Shown: positions 9,571 through 19,055, numbered from the stretch's first letter. The stretch is DNA of 64,000 nt from CAVSWT01 sp963775245 (GCA_963775245.1 CAVZID010000040.1:1-64000); one strand, 5' to 3'. Numbers and translations: made by a program. Notes: generated by a model from the letters alone, not told the origin.

Positions 9571-11271
9571 ATGAGCCTGCTTGATTGGATAGTTCTTATT
9601 GGTTTTCTTTCCTTTGTTGTTATTTACGGCATCTTAAAAACAAGAGGGAAGAAGAACATTAAGGATTACCTTCTCGCCAATAAAAAAGCCCCGTGGTTTA
9701 TGGTCACACTTTCGATAATGGCTACACAAGCAAGTGCTATTACTTTCCTATCAACACCCGGACAAGCTTATGCAGATGGGATGAGATTTCTTCAGTTCTA
9801 TCTTGGACTTCCGATTGCAATGATAATTTTGTCCATTACTGCGGTACCAATTTTTCACAGATTAAATATCTATACTGCGTATGAATATCTTGAACATAGG
9901 TTTGATTTAAAGAATCGAGTTCTTGGTAGTGTTTTGTTTTTAATTCAGCGCGGGCTTGGGGCAGGTTTTACAATACTTGCTCCGTCGCTTATACTTTCGG
10001 TTATACTTGGTTGGAATATTGAATTAACGATTTTTGTCCAGGGGTTGCTGGTTATATTATACACTACTGTTGGCGGAACTGATGCTGTTAATAAAACCCA
10101 TCTTCTGCAAATGATAATTATTACGTTCGGAATGTTCATAGCTTTCTTTATGATTATTCATTCATTGCCTTCGGATATTTCTTTTCTTGATGCGACAAAG
10201 ATTGCCGGCAAGATGGGAAAATTAAATGTAATTGACTTCAGTTTTGATTTTAAAGACAAATATACTTTCTGGACCGGGATTATCGGAGGGACATTTCTTG
10301 CCTTATCATATTTTGGAACTGATCAATCCCAGGTACAAAGATATTTAACCGGCAGTTCTGTAACTCAAAGCCGTTTTGGATTGCTTGCAAACGGAATAGT
10401 AAAAATACCAATGCAGTTCAGCATTCTTTTTCTTGGAGCAATGGTTTTTGTATTCTATCAATTTGCAATGCCGCCTCTTAATTTTAATCCTGTACAAACT
10501 GCAAATATTAAAAACAGCATTTACTCAACTGATTATAAAAAGCTGGAAGATGAATTCGTCAAAGTTCATTCCGATAAAGAAAATAAATTAAGAGAATTAC
10601 TTAAAGCAGATGATGAAAATAATAAAGAAAAATATGATGAAACTTTAAGTGAGATAAAAAAATCCGGTCAATCTGAGAAAGAAATAAAGAAAGAAGCTTC
10701 TGCTTTAATAATGAAATCTGATCCAAGTTCAGATACTAATGACGTTAATTACATTTTTCTAACTTTTGTAATCACAATTCTGCCAGCAGGGTTAATTGGA
10801 CTTGTTCTTGCCGCAATTCTTTCAGCTTCAATGTCGTCATCATCTGCAGAGTTGAATGCGCTTGCTTCAACAACTGTTATTGATATTTACAAAAGAATGA
10901 TTAATCCTAATGCTGGTGAAAAAAAATATTTATTAGTTTCCAAATTAGCCACTGTCTTTTGGGGATTTTACGCAATCGGCTTTGCGCTTTTCGCCAACAG
11001 GCTTGGGACGCTTATCGAAGCAGTAAATATTTTAGGATCACTTTTTTACGGAACTATCCTTGGAATATTTTTAATTGCATTCTACTTTAAAAAAATAAAT
11101 GGAACTGCAACTTTTTATTCTGCTATCTTAGCTGAGCTAGTTGTTATTGCCTGCTATCTATTTACAGCTATTCCTTATTTATGGTTTAATGTGATTGGAT
11201 GTGTGGTTACTATTATTCTTGCTTATTTATTTAATTCATTGTTTAAAGTAAAGTCTACCATTAGTGTTTAG
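9571..11271 (+). CDS. Sodium:solute symporter (SSS family)
   Basis: The 566-residue protein has about 13 hydrophobic segments and family sequence features of SLC5-like Na+/solute symporters: the N-terminal SFVVIYGILKTRGKKNIKDYLL, ATQASAITFLSTPGQAY, YTTVGGTDAVNKTHLLQM and SYFGTDQSQVQRYL. It imports a small organic solute with sodium, and the substrate cannot be told from sequence. A charged, lysine/glutamate-rich insertion of roughly 80 residues (about 310-390, from KLEDEFVKVHSDKENK to SSDTNDVNY) separates two membrane segments and should form a large soluble loop. The upstream secreted PIG-L deacetylase suggests the solute could be a sugar or amino sugar. Confidence 0.9.
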   Translation: MSLLDWIVLIGFLSFVVIYGILKTRGKKNIKDYLLANKKAPWFMVTLSIMATQASAITFLSTPGQAYADGMRFLQFYLGLPIAMIILSITAVPIFHRLNIYTAYEYLEHRFDLKNRVLGSVLFLIQRGLGAGFTILAPSLILSVILGWNIELTIFVQGLLVILYTTVGGTDAVNKTHLLQMIIITFGMFIAFFMIIHSLPSDISFLDATKIAGKMGKLNVIDFSFDFKDKYTFWTGIIGGTFLALSYFGTDQSQVQRYLTGSSVTQSRFGLLANGIVKIPMQFSILFLGAMVFVFYQFAMPPLNFNPVQTANIKNSIYSTDYKKLEDEFVKVHSDKENKLRELLKADDENNKEKYDETLSEIKKSGQSEKEIKKEASALIMKSDPSSDTNDVNYIFLTFVITILPAGLIGLVLAAILSASMSSSSAELNALASTTVIDIYKRMINPNAGEKKYLLVSKLATVFWGFYAIGFALFANRLGTLIEAVNILGSLFYGTILGIFLIAFYFKKINGTATFYSAILAELVVIACYLFTAIPYLWFNVIGCVVTIILAYLFNSLFKVKSTISV

Positions 11272-11648
11272 ACTATTTTTAATTAGAAACTCACGCTATA
11301 CGTATTTATCATACACTAAAGATATATAGTTTTACATCATAGAAATAAAGCAAAATACTTAAAAATGTGAAGCTCACCTTAAATGCAAACCTCACTTGTT
11401 AAATTGAAAATAAATGATTTAGAGATAATATATGTCATTCATTGCCAGTCATTACCATTGCGTGGGGAATCCTATCCTGTCATGAAATGGTTTATAACAG
11501 CTTAAGTTAATTCTCAAAATTCAAAAGAACTGTAAACCATATCTTCAAAAAAGAGAACAATAATAAAATTATGTAACATTTTTTAGGAATTATGCAACGG
11601 CACATATATTGACAATCGTCAACTATTGTTATAAGTTTAACACCAATT
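11272..11648. other. Intergenic region before the copper island
   Basis: No convincing open frame is present in these 377 bases. The only notable element is the candidate promoter/operator at 11609-11635, described separately. The rest is AT-rich with no repeats shared with other parts of the window. Confidence 0.5.
11609..11635 (+). promoter_or_regulatory. Candidate promoter with overlapping palindrome
   Basis: TTGACA at 11609 and TATAAG at 11630 are separated by 15 bases. The -35-like hexamer is part of the inverted repeat TTGAC-AATC-GTCAA (11609-11622). A repressor bound there would cover the promoter. It lies 14 bases before the first gene of the copper island. The spacing is short for a standard promoter, so this is tentative. 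Confidence 0.35.
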
Positions 11649-12035
11649 ATGATTCGTAAGATTTTAATATCAACTATAGTTTTATTCTTTTTTGTTTCCA
11701 CGACAGGATTGCCGTTAACTATTCATTTCTGTTCAATGAGTAAAACTGAAATGGCTCACTGCAAGATGCATTCAAAATGCATGCATTGTGAAAACGAAGA
11801 GCACTCTCATATTTCGGGATTAAAAATTGAAAAGAAAGACTGCTGCGAAACAGAATTCAAATACGAAGCTATTGGCGATAAATTTTTACAAATCAATTCT
11901 CAGAAAGACATTCAGCTTCAAAATTTAGCTGCTATTGTAACCGTAAATTTAGTTGAATGTTCAGGTCAAAACATTTTATTTATAAACAATTATATTTGTT
12001 TGTTAGTATTTGTTGTAGATTTTAATATAATATAG
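11649..12035 (+). CDS. HYC_CC_PP-like secreted cysteine/histidine-rich protein, first copy (altered C-terminus)
   Basis: The 128-residue frame has a signal peptide (ILISTIVLFFFVSTTGLPL), then HFCSMSKTEMAHCKMH, SKCMHCENEEHSH and KKDCCETEF. The HFC and CC motifs fit the HYC_CC_PP proteins that Bacteroidota keep beside copper efflux genes. The PP motif is missing: after FINNY the sequence changes to a hydrophobic tail, because a tandem duplication begins here. The expected ending with SSPPQITG is found only in the second copy. The many Cys, His and Met residues suggest periplasmic metal binding. It opens the copper island, ahead of TolC-CusB-CusA. Confidence 0.7.
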   Translation: MIRKILISTIVLFFFVSTTGLPLTIHFCSMSKTEMAHCKMHSKCMHCENEEHSHISGLKIEKKDCCETEFKYEAIGDKFLQINSQKDIQLQNLAAIVTVNLVECSGQNILFINNYICLLVFVVDFNII

Positions 12036-12417
12036 TTTTATTTTTTTTGTTTACGACAGGATTGCCGTTAACTATTCATTTCTGTTCAATGAGTAAAACT
12101 GAAATGGCTCACTGCAAGATGCATTCAAAATGCATGCATTGTGAAAACGAAGAGCACTCTCATATAATTCGGGATTAAAAATTGAAAAGAAAGACTGCTG
12201 CGAAACAGAATTCAAATACGAAGCTATTGGCGATAAATTTTTACAAATCAATTCTCAGAAAGACATTCAGCTTCAAAATTTAGCTGCTATTGTAACCGTA
12301 AATTTAGTTGAATGTTCAGGTCAAAACATTTTATTTATAAACAATTATAGCGGCTCTTCTCCTCCGCAAATAACCGGCAATCATATCTATCTGGATAACT
12401 CCGTCTTTTTAATTTAG
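12018..12417 (+). pseudogene. Second, frameshifted copy of the HYC_CC_PP-like gene (carries the true C-terminus)
   Basis: From about 12018 the DNA repeats the upstream gene from its early codons (copy 1 from about 11660). The roughly 290 bases after the signal-peptide region are identical, apart from small indels. These are a shorter T-run, two bases lost before ACGACAGG and two gained in CATATAATTCGG. The frame is broken more than once. After FINNY this copy continues in its original frame with SGSSPPQITGNHIYLDNSVF and a stop at 12417, the proper family ending. Either a very recent tandem duplication or an assembly artefact would explain identity with indels only. Confidence 0.75.
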
Positions 12418-12547
12418 CAGTCCTTCAATACCAACTCGATTGATTTTGGAATGATTACGCTCATTCTAAAAAATCAAAATAAAATCTTTTGTTCATTAAC
12501 GTTCTATCTTATCAAAATTAGAAATTTGATATTGTAAGGATATTCAG

Positions 12548-13816
12548 ATGTTAAAATTAAAAAGTTTATTCACAGTTATTTTATTAAGCGTTTTTCCTTT
12601 ATTTAGCCAGGCACAATCTTTAGACTCGCTGATTTCAAAAGCCATTGATGTAAGCCCTAAATTAAAAATGCTTACAGCAAAACAAAATGCTGCGGAAAGC
12701 ATGGTAAATGTAAATTCAAACCTGCCCGATCCGATGCTGACTTTAGGTTTGGCAAATCTTCCCACTAATTCTTTTTCATTTACTCAAGAACCAATGACAG
12801 GGAAAATTGTTGGGCTAAGTCAGGCGGTTCCATTTCCGGGGAAACTTGGTGCAGTTGCTGAGGCGGTAAAGAAAGATGTAAACATTATTTCTGAAGAATA
12901 TAAAGACGCTGAAAATGAAATTATAAAAAATGTTTCTCAGAATTATTATGAACTGATATTTGTAAGGAAAGCGATTGAAGTAGCAAAAGAAAATTTAAAA
13001 TTGCTTCATGAAATAGCAAAGGTAGTGAAGGCAAATTATTCGGTTTCAAAAGCAAGCCAGCAAAATATATTTAAAGTTGAATTGGAAATAACAAACTTAA
13101 ATGACAAAATAGAAGAATTAAAGAACAAAGAGAACTCAATTACAGCCATGTTAAATGCACAGGTATTGAGATCTCAAGATGTTTCTATAATTACAGACAG
13201 CTTGCCGGCATTCAATTATTATAATCTTTCACAGCAGCAGCTTGATTCATTAGCCGTTCATAACAGGCCCTTTCTCACTGGTATTAACTTTGCCAAGCAA
13301 AAAGCAGAACTTCAGGAAAACCTCGCTAAATATGATTACCTGCCTAACTTCAATTTTTCTGTCCAGTATTCACAGAGAGATAAAATAGCAAAAACGAATA
13401 CACCACTTGACGATTTTCTAACATTCATGGTTGGAGTTTCTCTCCCACTTAATTACGGCGGAAAGGTATCATCAAAAGTTGAAGAGACAGAAGCGATGCA
13501 GAATATGTATGATGAACAATATAACCTCTCTTTGCAGATGCTCAACAGTAATTTTGGAACATCAATTTCAAAACTAAATTCTCTTCAGAAAAGAATTAAA
13601 TTAATTGAAGAGGCACAGCTTCCACAGGCGCAGCAGACTTTTGCATCAACGCTGTCAAGCTATCAAGTTGGCGAGGTTGATTTTATAAATGTAATTGATG
13701 CACAAAATAAATTATACCAGGTAGAAACAAATATATACCGTTTAAAAACAGATTACTTAAAAGAAACTGCTGAAGTGAAATTCCTAACCGGAACAAGCTT
13801 GCTTGACAGTAAATAA
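12548..13816 (+). CDS. TolC-family outer membrane efflux protein (CusC-like)
   Basis: A 422-residue protein with a signal peptide (FTVILLSVFPLFSQAQ) and two coiled-coil-rich halves typical of TolC-type channels: ISKAIDVSPKLKMLTAKQNA, then QENLAKYDYLPNFNFSVQYS and a long C-terminal helix. It forms the outer membrane exit of the pump whose adaptor and transporter follow directly; the next start is only 12 bases after its stop. An AAGGA motif upstream supports the ATG. The context indicates copper/silver export. Confidence 0.92.
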   Translation: MLKLKSLFTVILLSVFPLFSQAQSLDSLISKAIDVSPKLKMLTAKQNAAESMVNVNSNLPDPMLTLGLANLPTNSFSFTQEPMTGKIVGLSQAVPFPGKLGAVAEAVKKDVNIISEEYKDAENEIIKNVSQNYYELIFVRKAIEVAKENLKLLHEIAKVVKANYSVSKASQQNIFKVELEITNLNDKIEELKNKENSITAMLNAQVLRSQDVSIITDSLPAFNYYNLSQQQLDSLAVHNRPFLTGINFAKQKAELQENLAKYDYLPNFNFSVQYSQRDKIAKTNTPLDDFLTFMVGVSLPLNYGGKVSSKVEETEAMQNMYDEQYNLSLQMLNSNFGTSISKLNSLQKRIKLIEEAQLPQAQQTFASTLSSYQVGEVDFINVIDAQNKLYQVETNIYRLKTDYLKETAEVKFLTGTSLLDSK

Positions 13817-13828
13817 GTTTGAATAATA

Positions 13829-15400
13829 ATGGAGAACAATAAAGTGAAAATACAAAACATAATTATAGGAATACTTGTAGTTATAATAATAGTGATTTCA
13901 TATCTATGGTTAAGTAAACCGGATAACAATATCTCTGTAGCCGTGAATAGCAGTTCCAATCAAACAACTCAGCAAGGGAAAAAAGTTCTTTACTGGCGCG
14001 CGCCTATGAATCCGAATGAAGTTTATGACCATCCTGGAAAATCTCAAATGGGAATGGACCTTGTACCGGTTTATGATGATGCAGGCGGTAGTGAAGGCAT
14101 TGTTAAAATTGATCCTGCAGTTGAACAAAATATGAATATAAAAACAGTAGTAGTTAAAAAGAGAAATCTTTCTAGCCAGGTTATAACCAACGGCGTTTTA
14201 ACTACCGATGAACAAAAAGAATATATAGTTACAACAAGAGTAAACGGCTGGATAGAAAAACTTTATGTGAATTATACCGGTCAGGTTGTTAGTAAAGGTG
14301 AAAAACTTATGGATATATATTCGCCTGATCTCGTAGCTGCAGAACAGGAGCTATTAACAGCTCTTTCATACCAGTCTTCGGTAAAGAATTCTTCGCTTAA
14401 AGAAGTTACAAAAAGCGGGGATGAGCTTTTAAATAATGCAGTTAGAAAATTGCAGCTGTTGGAAATTCCAGACGAAGAAATTGAACGCTTAAAAGAATCG
14501 AAAGATGTAAAAACTTACATAACACTTTATGCACAAAAGGGCGGGACAGTAATCGAAAAAAATGTTGTCGAAGGCCAAAAAATTATGTCCGGGATGCCAC
14601 TGCTTCACATATCTGATCTATCAAACCTTTGGTTGAAAGCGGATATCTATGAATATGAATTGAATAAAATTAGTTTGGGATCTAAAGCAAAGATTAAGTT
14701 TAATTATCTGCCTGGGAAAACTTTTAAAGGGAAAATATCATTTATTTATCCGACCATAGATTCAAAATCAAGAACGGATAAAATCCGGATTGATATTAAT
14801 AATCCAAATGGAAATTTAAAACCTGAGATGTTTGCAAATGTAGAAATTGAAGGAAAAAATTTGGGTGATTATCCGGTAGTCCCGGAAAATGCGGTTATCA
14901 GAAGCGGCACAAAAGATATAATAGTTATTGCACTTGGCAATGGACGATTCAAACCCCAATCTGTACAGCTTGGAAATTATTCGGATGGTTATTATCAAGT
15001 TTTATCCGGATTAACTGATGGAACTACAATTGTTACTTCAGCTCAATTCTTAATTGATTCTGAAAGTAACCTTCGAGCAGCAGTTGGACAGATGCAGACT
15101 TCCGAACAAACAGACAGCTCTCAAAATGACAATATGCAAAATATGGATATGAAGAAGCAAGATGAGAAAAATAACGAGAAAGAAGAAGAACATGTTTCAT
15201 CTCCGTTAATCAGAAAAGAGCCGATTGATGTTAAAGCCATTGATAAAAATAATGATGGTAAAGTTTATGAGGATATTATGGATTGGAACGTAATTTCAGA
15301 TAAACCAGGTGAATGTCCTATATGTGGTATGACATTAAAAGAATTTACAATTAAAGAAGTGGAACAAAATTTAAAGGAACATGGATTTAAGGTGAAATAG
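13829..15400 (+). CDS. cusB: Periplasmic adaptor subunit of Cu/Ag efflux pump (CusB-like) with extra C-terminal metal-binding module
   Basis: A 523-residue membrane-fusion protein. It has one N-terminal membrane anchor (about 9-27), then a heavy-metal-binding-like motif at 55-82 (YWRAPMNP, PGKSQMGMDLVPVY). That motif lacks the cysteines of the classic form, as is usual in CusB. Next come biotinyl-lipoyl-like, helical hairpin and beta-barrel regions. The last 70 residues are unusual: a Met/Glu-rich linker, then IDVKAIDKNNDGKVYEDIMD and SDKPGECPICGM, nearly the same module as the secreted protein at 19167. It links CusA to the outer membrane channel and may hand metal to the pump. Confidence 0.92.
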   Translation: MENNKVKIQNIIIGILVVIIIVISYLWLSKPDNNISVAVNSSSNQTTQQGKKVLYWRAPMNPNEVYDHPGKSQMGMDLVPVYDDAGGSEGIVKIDPAVEQNMNIKTVVVKKRNLSSQVITNGVLTTDEQKEYIVTTRVNGWIEKLYVNYTGQVVSKGEKLMDIYSPDLVAAEQELLTALSYQSSVKNSSLKEVTKSGDELLNNAVRKLQLLEIPDEEIERLKESKDVKTYITLYAQKGGTVIEKNVVEGQKIMSGMPLLHISDLSNLWLKADIYEYELNKISLGSKAKIKFNYLPGKTFKGKISFIYPTIDSKSRTDKIRIDINNPNGNLKPEMFANVEIEGKNLGDYPVVPENAVIRSGTKDIIVIALGNGRFKPQSVQLGNYSDGYYQVLSGLTDGTTIVTSAQFLIDSESNLRAAVGQMQTSEQTDSSQNDNMQNMDMKKQDEKNNEKEEEHVSSPLIRKEPIDVKAIDKNNDGKVYEDIMDWNVISDKPGECPICGMTLKEFTIKEVEQNLKEHGFKVK

Positions 15401-15404
15401 GAAT

Positions 15405-15470
15405 TGTCATGCTGAACTTGATTCAGCATCTCCCAATATACATGAGATTCCGAAACAAGTTCGGAATGAC
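15405..15470. repeat. Double-hairpin repeat, TGTCAT...ATGAC family
   Basis: The first arm (TGTCATGCTGAACTTGATTC then AGCATCT) and the second arm (AGATTCCGAAACAAGTTC then GGAATGAC) each fold on themselves, and the outer ends TGTCAT/ATGAC are complementary. It fills the gap between cusB and cusA. An inverted-orientation relative is at 35589-35652 and a single arm at 49238-49258. Confidence 0.7.
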
Positions 15471-15495
15471 TAAACATATAATATGGAGTTTTTAA

Positions 15496-18400
15496 ATGGT
15501 ATCCGGAAATTCAAATAAAGAAAATATTATAACAAAACTTATAGAGTGGTCGATCAATAATAAATTTGTAGTGATACTTTTTACTATTGCATTAATACTT
15601 GGTGGAATCTGGGCTGTGTACAATACCAAAATAGATGCAATCCCCGATCTAAGCGATGTACAAGTAATTATCTATACGGATTATCCCGGCCAGGGCCCTC
15701 AAATAGTTGAGAACCAGGTTACATATCCACTCACAACAAAAATGTTATCTGTCCCGGGTGCAAAAGATGTACGCGGATATTCGATGTTTGGTTTTTCAAT
15801 GGTGTATATAATCTTTGAAGATGGAACTGATATTTATTGGGCACGAAGCAGAGTGCTTGAATATTTAAATGGGTTACGGAATGCTCTTCCCGAAGGAGTA
15901 AGCCCGCAGCTTGGCCCTGATGCAACCGGTTTAGGTTGGGTTTACGAATATGTATTGCAGTCTGACAAAAGAAATCTTCAGGAATTAAGATCCATCCAGG
16001 ATTATTTCCTGAAGTTTGAACTCGCTTCAATTCCCGGTGTTGCCGAGGTTGCAAGCGTTGGTGGATTCGTAAAACAATACCAGGTAAATGTTGACCCCAC
16101 TAAACTTGCTTACTACGGCATCCCGCTGCAGAAAATTAAAATGGCTATAAAACAAAGCAACAATGATGTCGGCGGACGGCTTCTTGAAATGGGCGAAGCA
16201 GAGTATATGGTTCGTGGACTTGGATACATAAAAAGCGTTGATGATTTAAAAAAGATTTCAATCGGGCTTTCTCCCAAAACAGGTTCGCCGATTTATTTAA
16301 GCGATGTTGCCGATGTAACAATAGGCCCTGAACTGCGAAGGGGAATAGCTGAATGGAATGGTGAAGGTGAAACCGTAGGAGGTATTATTATTATGCGCTA
16401 CGGTGAAAATGCCTTGTCCGTGATAGAAAAAGTTAAAGAAAGACTTGCTGAGCTAAAAAAATCTTTACCGCCGGATGTTCAAATAAAAGCAGCATATGAC
16501 AGGTCCAATCTTATTGAAAGGGCAATCGACAATTTAAAAGACAAGCTTTTTGAAGAGACAATAATTGTAGCACTTATAATAATGATATTTCTCCTTCATA
16601 TCAGAAGTTCGCTGGTTGCAATCTTCACACTTCCCACGGCTGTACTTGCAGCATTTCTTATTATGAAAATGCAGGGAATAAATGCAAACATTATGTCGCT
16701 GGGAGGAATAGCGATAGCTATCGGGGCAATGGTGGATGCCTCAATTATATTGGTGGAGAATGCGCAGACACACATGGCGCATAACCAGGATCTGGCAGAC
16801 GGACAAAGAAAAGCACATTGGCAGGTGATTCTTGAATCTGCAAAAGAAGTAGCACCTTCAATATTTTATTCGCTGCTGGTGATTACAATTTCTTTTCTTC
16901 CTGTATTCACTCTTGAACAGCAAGAAGGAAGAATGTTCAAACCTCTTGCGTTCACAAAAACTTATTCAATGGCTGCGGCAGCAATTTTAACTATAACTAT
17001 TGTTCCTATTCTTCTTGGTTATTTCGTGCGCGGTAAGATGAAAAAGGAAGATGAAAATCCAATAACAAGATTTTTAGCCAAGGTCTACCATCCCGTAGTT
17101 GATTTTGTAATGAATAAAAGATGGTGGGTTATTGGTGCGGCGGTGTTAATAGTTCTGGCTACAATAATTCCTTATTCAAAATTAGGTTCTGAATTTATGC
17201 CGCCGTTAAATGAAGGCGATTTACTTTATATGCCGACTACGCTTCCTGGAATTTCTATTACAAAAGCGAAAGAAATTCTTCAACAGACAGATAAGATCAT
17301 TAAAACATTTCCTGAAGTTAAATCAGTTTTTGGAAAAATAGGAAGGGCTGATACACCGACTGATCCAGCTCCGCTTTCAATGATAGAGACGACTATACAA
17401 TTAAAGCCGATGGATCAATGGCCTGACGGGATGACTACAGATAAACTTGTTGAAAAGATGAATTCAGCTATTCAAATACCAGGGTTGACAAATGCCTGGA
17501 CCATGCCGATTAAAACAAGAATCGACATGCTTTCAACAGGAATAAAAACTCCCGTGGGTATCAAGTTAGCCGGGCCGGATCTGAATGTACTTAATAAACT
17601 CGGTAAAGAAATAGAAGAAATTGCAAAAACAATTCCGGGTACACGATCAGCTTATGCCGAGCGATCTGTTGGAGGGAATTATGTTGACTTTAATATCGAT
17701 AGAGATGCAATTGCACGTTACGGGCTTAGTGTAGGAGATGTTCAAGATGTATTTATGTCTGCTATAGGAGGAATGGACATCAGTAAAACTGTTGAGGGAT
17801 TGGAGAGGTATCCAATTAATTTAAGATATCAGAGAGATTATAGAGAAAACATCGAATCATTGAAGCGCGTTCTTGTTCCAACTTCAAATGGAGGAAATAT
17901 TCCTTTGGAACAATTAGGGCAAATTGAAATTAAGAAAGGCCCTCCAATGATTAAATCGGAAGATGCCCGCCCCAACACCTGGATTTATATTGATATTCAT
18001 GATATAGATGTAGGAACTTATGTGAAAAATGCTCAGAAAATAATTAACGAAAAAGTAAAACTGCCTGCCGGATATTCTTTAAAATGGAGCGGACAATTTG
18101 AGTATATGGAACGTGCATCAAAACATCTTGCGGTTGTAATTCCGCTTACATTGTTAATTGTAATTCTGCTTCTTTATATGAATACAAAGTCTGCAGTAAA
18201 AACGGGAATAGTGCTTCTTGCTCTTCCGTTCTCAATGGTTGGTGCAATCTGGTATTTGTATTTCGCGGGATTTCATATAAGTGTTGCAGTTTGGGTTGGA
18301 ATAATTGCTCTGCTTGGTATTGATGCCGAAACCGGGGTGGTCATGCTGCTTTATCTCGATATAGCTTATGAAAAATTCAAAAACAATGGAATGCTGAAAA

Positions 18401-18678
18401 GCGTTGATGACCTTAGATTGGCAATTTTTGACGGTGCCGTTAAAAGAGTAAGGCCTAAAGTCATGACAGTGTTGACAATGTTTTTCGGATTGCTTCCGAT
18501 CCTTATCGGAATTGGAACCGGATCTGATGTTATGAAAAGAATCGCTGCCCCGATGGTTGGCGGGATTCTTACAAGCTTAATAATGGAATTAACTGTTTAC
18601 CCGGCAATATTCTTTGCACTAAAGAAAAGAGAAGTTAAAAATTTAATTAAAAATACAAACAATTTAGAAACAAATTAA
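15496..18678 (+). CDS. cusA: Cu(I)/Ag(I) efflux RND transporter, CusA family
   Basis: The 1060-residue protein has the length and layout of a heavy-metal RND pump: one membrane helix near residue 20, a large periplasmic loop, a helix bundle, a second loop, and a second bundle ending in KKREVKNLIK. Diagnostic pieces include DAIPDLSDVQVIIYTDYPGQ, GGIAIAIGAMVDASIILVEN and the CusA-like GIDAETGVVMLLYLD. The methionine-rich periplasmic region (ISITKAKEIL...TRIDMLSTGIKTP) fits monovalent copper/silver specificity. With CusB and the TolC-like protein it forms a tripartite, proton-driven exporter across both membranes. GGAG precedes the start. No disruption is seen. Confidence 0.95.
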   Translation: MVSGNSNKENIITKLIEWSINNKFVVILFTIALILGGIWAVYNTKIDAIPDLSDVQVIIYTDYPGQGPQIVENQVTYPLTTKMLSVPGAKDVRGYSMFGFSMVYIIFEDGTDIYWARSRVLEYLNGLRNALPEGVSPQLGPDATGLGWVYEYVLQSDKRNLQELRSIQDYFLKFELASIPGVAEVASVGGFVKQYQVNVDPTKLAYYGIPLQKIKMAIKQSNNDVGGRLLEMGEAEYMVRGLGYIKSVDDLKKISIGLSPKTGSPIYLSDVADVTIGPELRRGIAEWNGEGETVGGIIIMRYGENALSVIEKVKERLAELKKSLPPDVQIKAAYDRSNLIERAIDNLKDKLFEETIIVALIIMIFLLHIRSSLVAIFTLPTAVLAAFLIMKMQGINANIMSLGGIAIAIGAMVDASIILVENAQTHMAHNQDLADGQRKAHWQVILESAKEVAPSIFYSLLVITISFLPVFTLEQQEGRMFKPLAFTKTYSMAAAAILTITIVPILLGYFVRGKMKKEDENPITRFLAKVYHPVVDFVMNKRWWVIGAAVLIVLATIIPYSKLGSEFMPPLNEGDLLYMPTTLPGISITKAKEILQQTDKIIKTFPEVKSVFGKIGRADTPTDPAPLSMIETTIQLKPMDQWPDGMTTDKLVEKMNSAIQIPGLTNAWTMPIKTRIDMLSTGIKTPVGIKLAGPDLNVLNKLGKEIEEIAKTIPGTRSAYAERSVGGNYVDFNIDRDAIARYGLSVGDVQDVFMSAIGGMDISKTVEGLERYPINLRYQRDYRENIESLKRVLVPTSNGGNIPLEQLGQIEIKKGPPMIKSEDARPNTWIYIDIHDIDVGTYVKNAQKIINEKVKLPAGYSLKWSGQFEYMERASKHLAVVIPLTLLIVILLLYMNTKSAVKTGIVLLALPFSMVGAIWYLYFAGFHISVAVWVGIIALLGIDAETGVVMLLYLDIAYEKFKNNGMLKSVDDLRLAIFDGAVKRVRPKVMTVLTMFFGLLPILIGIGTGSDVMKRIAAPMVGGILTSLIMELTVYPAIFFALKKREVKNLIKNTNNLETN

Positions 18679-18679
18679 A

Positions 18680-19009
18680 ATGAAAGAAATAAAAGCATAT
18701 ATACGACTTGAAACGGACAATAGAGTTATATCCGAACTCAAATTGCGAGTGTTAAGGGAAAGACAATATTAGATGTCTCAACAATTGGCGGATGGGTTGA
18801 CCCCTGAAACATCAATGCTTTCAATTAAATGTTGTGATAGATACTGCAGTAGTGTGAAAATAGAATTAGTATGTTTAGATGAGGAAGCAGAAAGGTTCGC
18901 AAATATAATTCTTGAGAAAGCACATACTGGCAGAAAAGGAGACGGAAAAATATTTATTTCAAAAGTGAATACTGCTATTAGTATTAGTACCAATAAAATA
19001 GGGTGCTGA
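18680..19009 (+). pseudogene. P-II family regulator, two frameshifts
   Basis: Three frames together spell a P-II-like protein: MKEIKAYIRLETDNRVISEL (frame of 18680), then SVKGKTILDVSTIGGWVDP in another frame, then PETSMLSIKCCDRYCSSVKI and KAHTGRKGDGKIFIS in the frame open from 18773. The T-loop and the KAHTGRKGDGKIF nucleotide-binding segment are both recognisable. The second break lies in a CCCC run (VDP|PETSM), the first near TTGCGAGTG. P-II-like proteins of this kind accompany CusA genes in Bacteroidota and bind nucleotides as trimers. Homopolymer errors could explain both shifts, so the gene may be intact in the cell. Confidence 0.8.
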
Positions 19010-19034
19010 AGCACTCTAAAGGCCCTGACCTTAG

Positions 19035-19055
19035 CCCTCTCCCAATTGGAGAGGG
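19035..19055. repeat. Palindrome CCCTCTCC/GGAGAGGG
   Basis: A perfect 8-bp stem with a 5-base loop lies just after the P-II gene. There is no T-run on either side, so this looks like a repetitive palindrome rather than a terminator. Confidence 0.5.

Noticed and set aside
15731..16054. 107-codon minus-strand frame inside cusA
   Set aside because: A shadow of the highly conserved cusA frame.
18778..19014. 78-codon minus-strand frame
   Set aside because: Antisense of the P-II coding sequence, which is clearly conserved on the plus strand.
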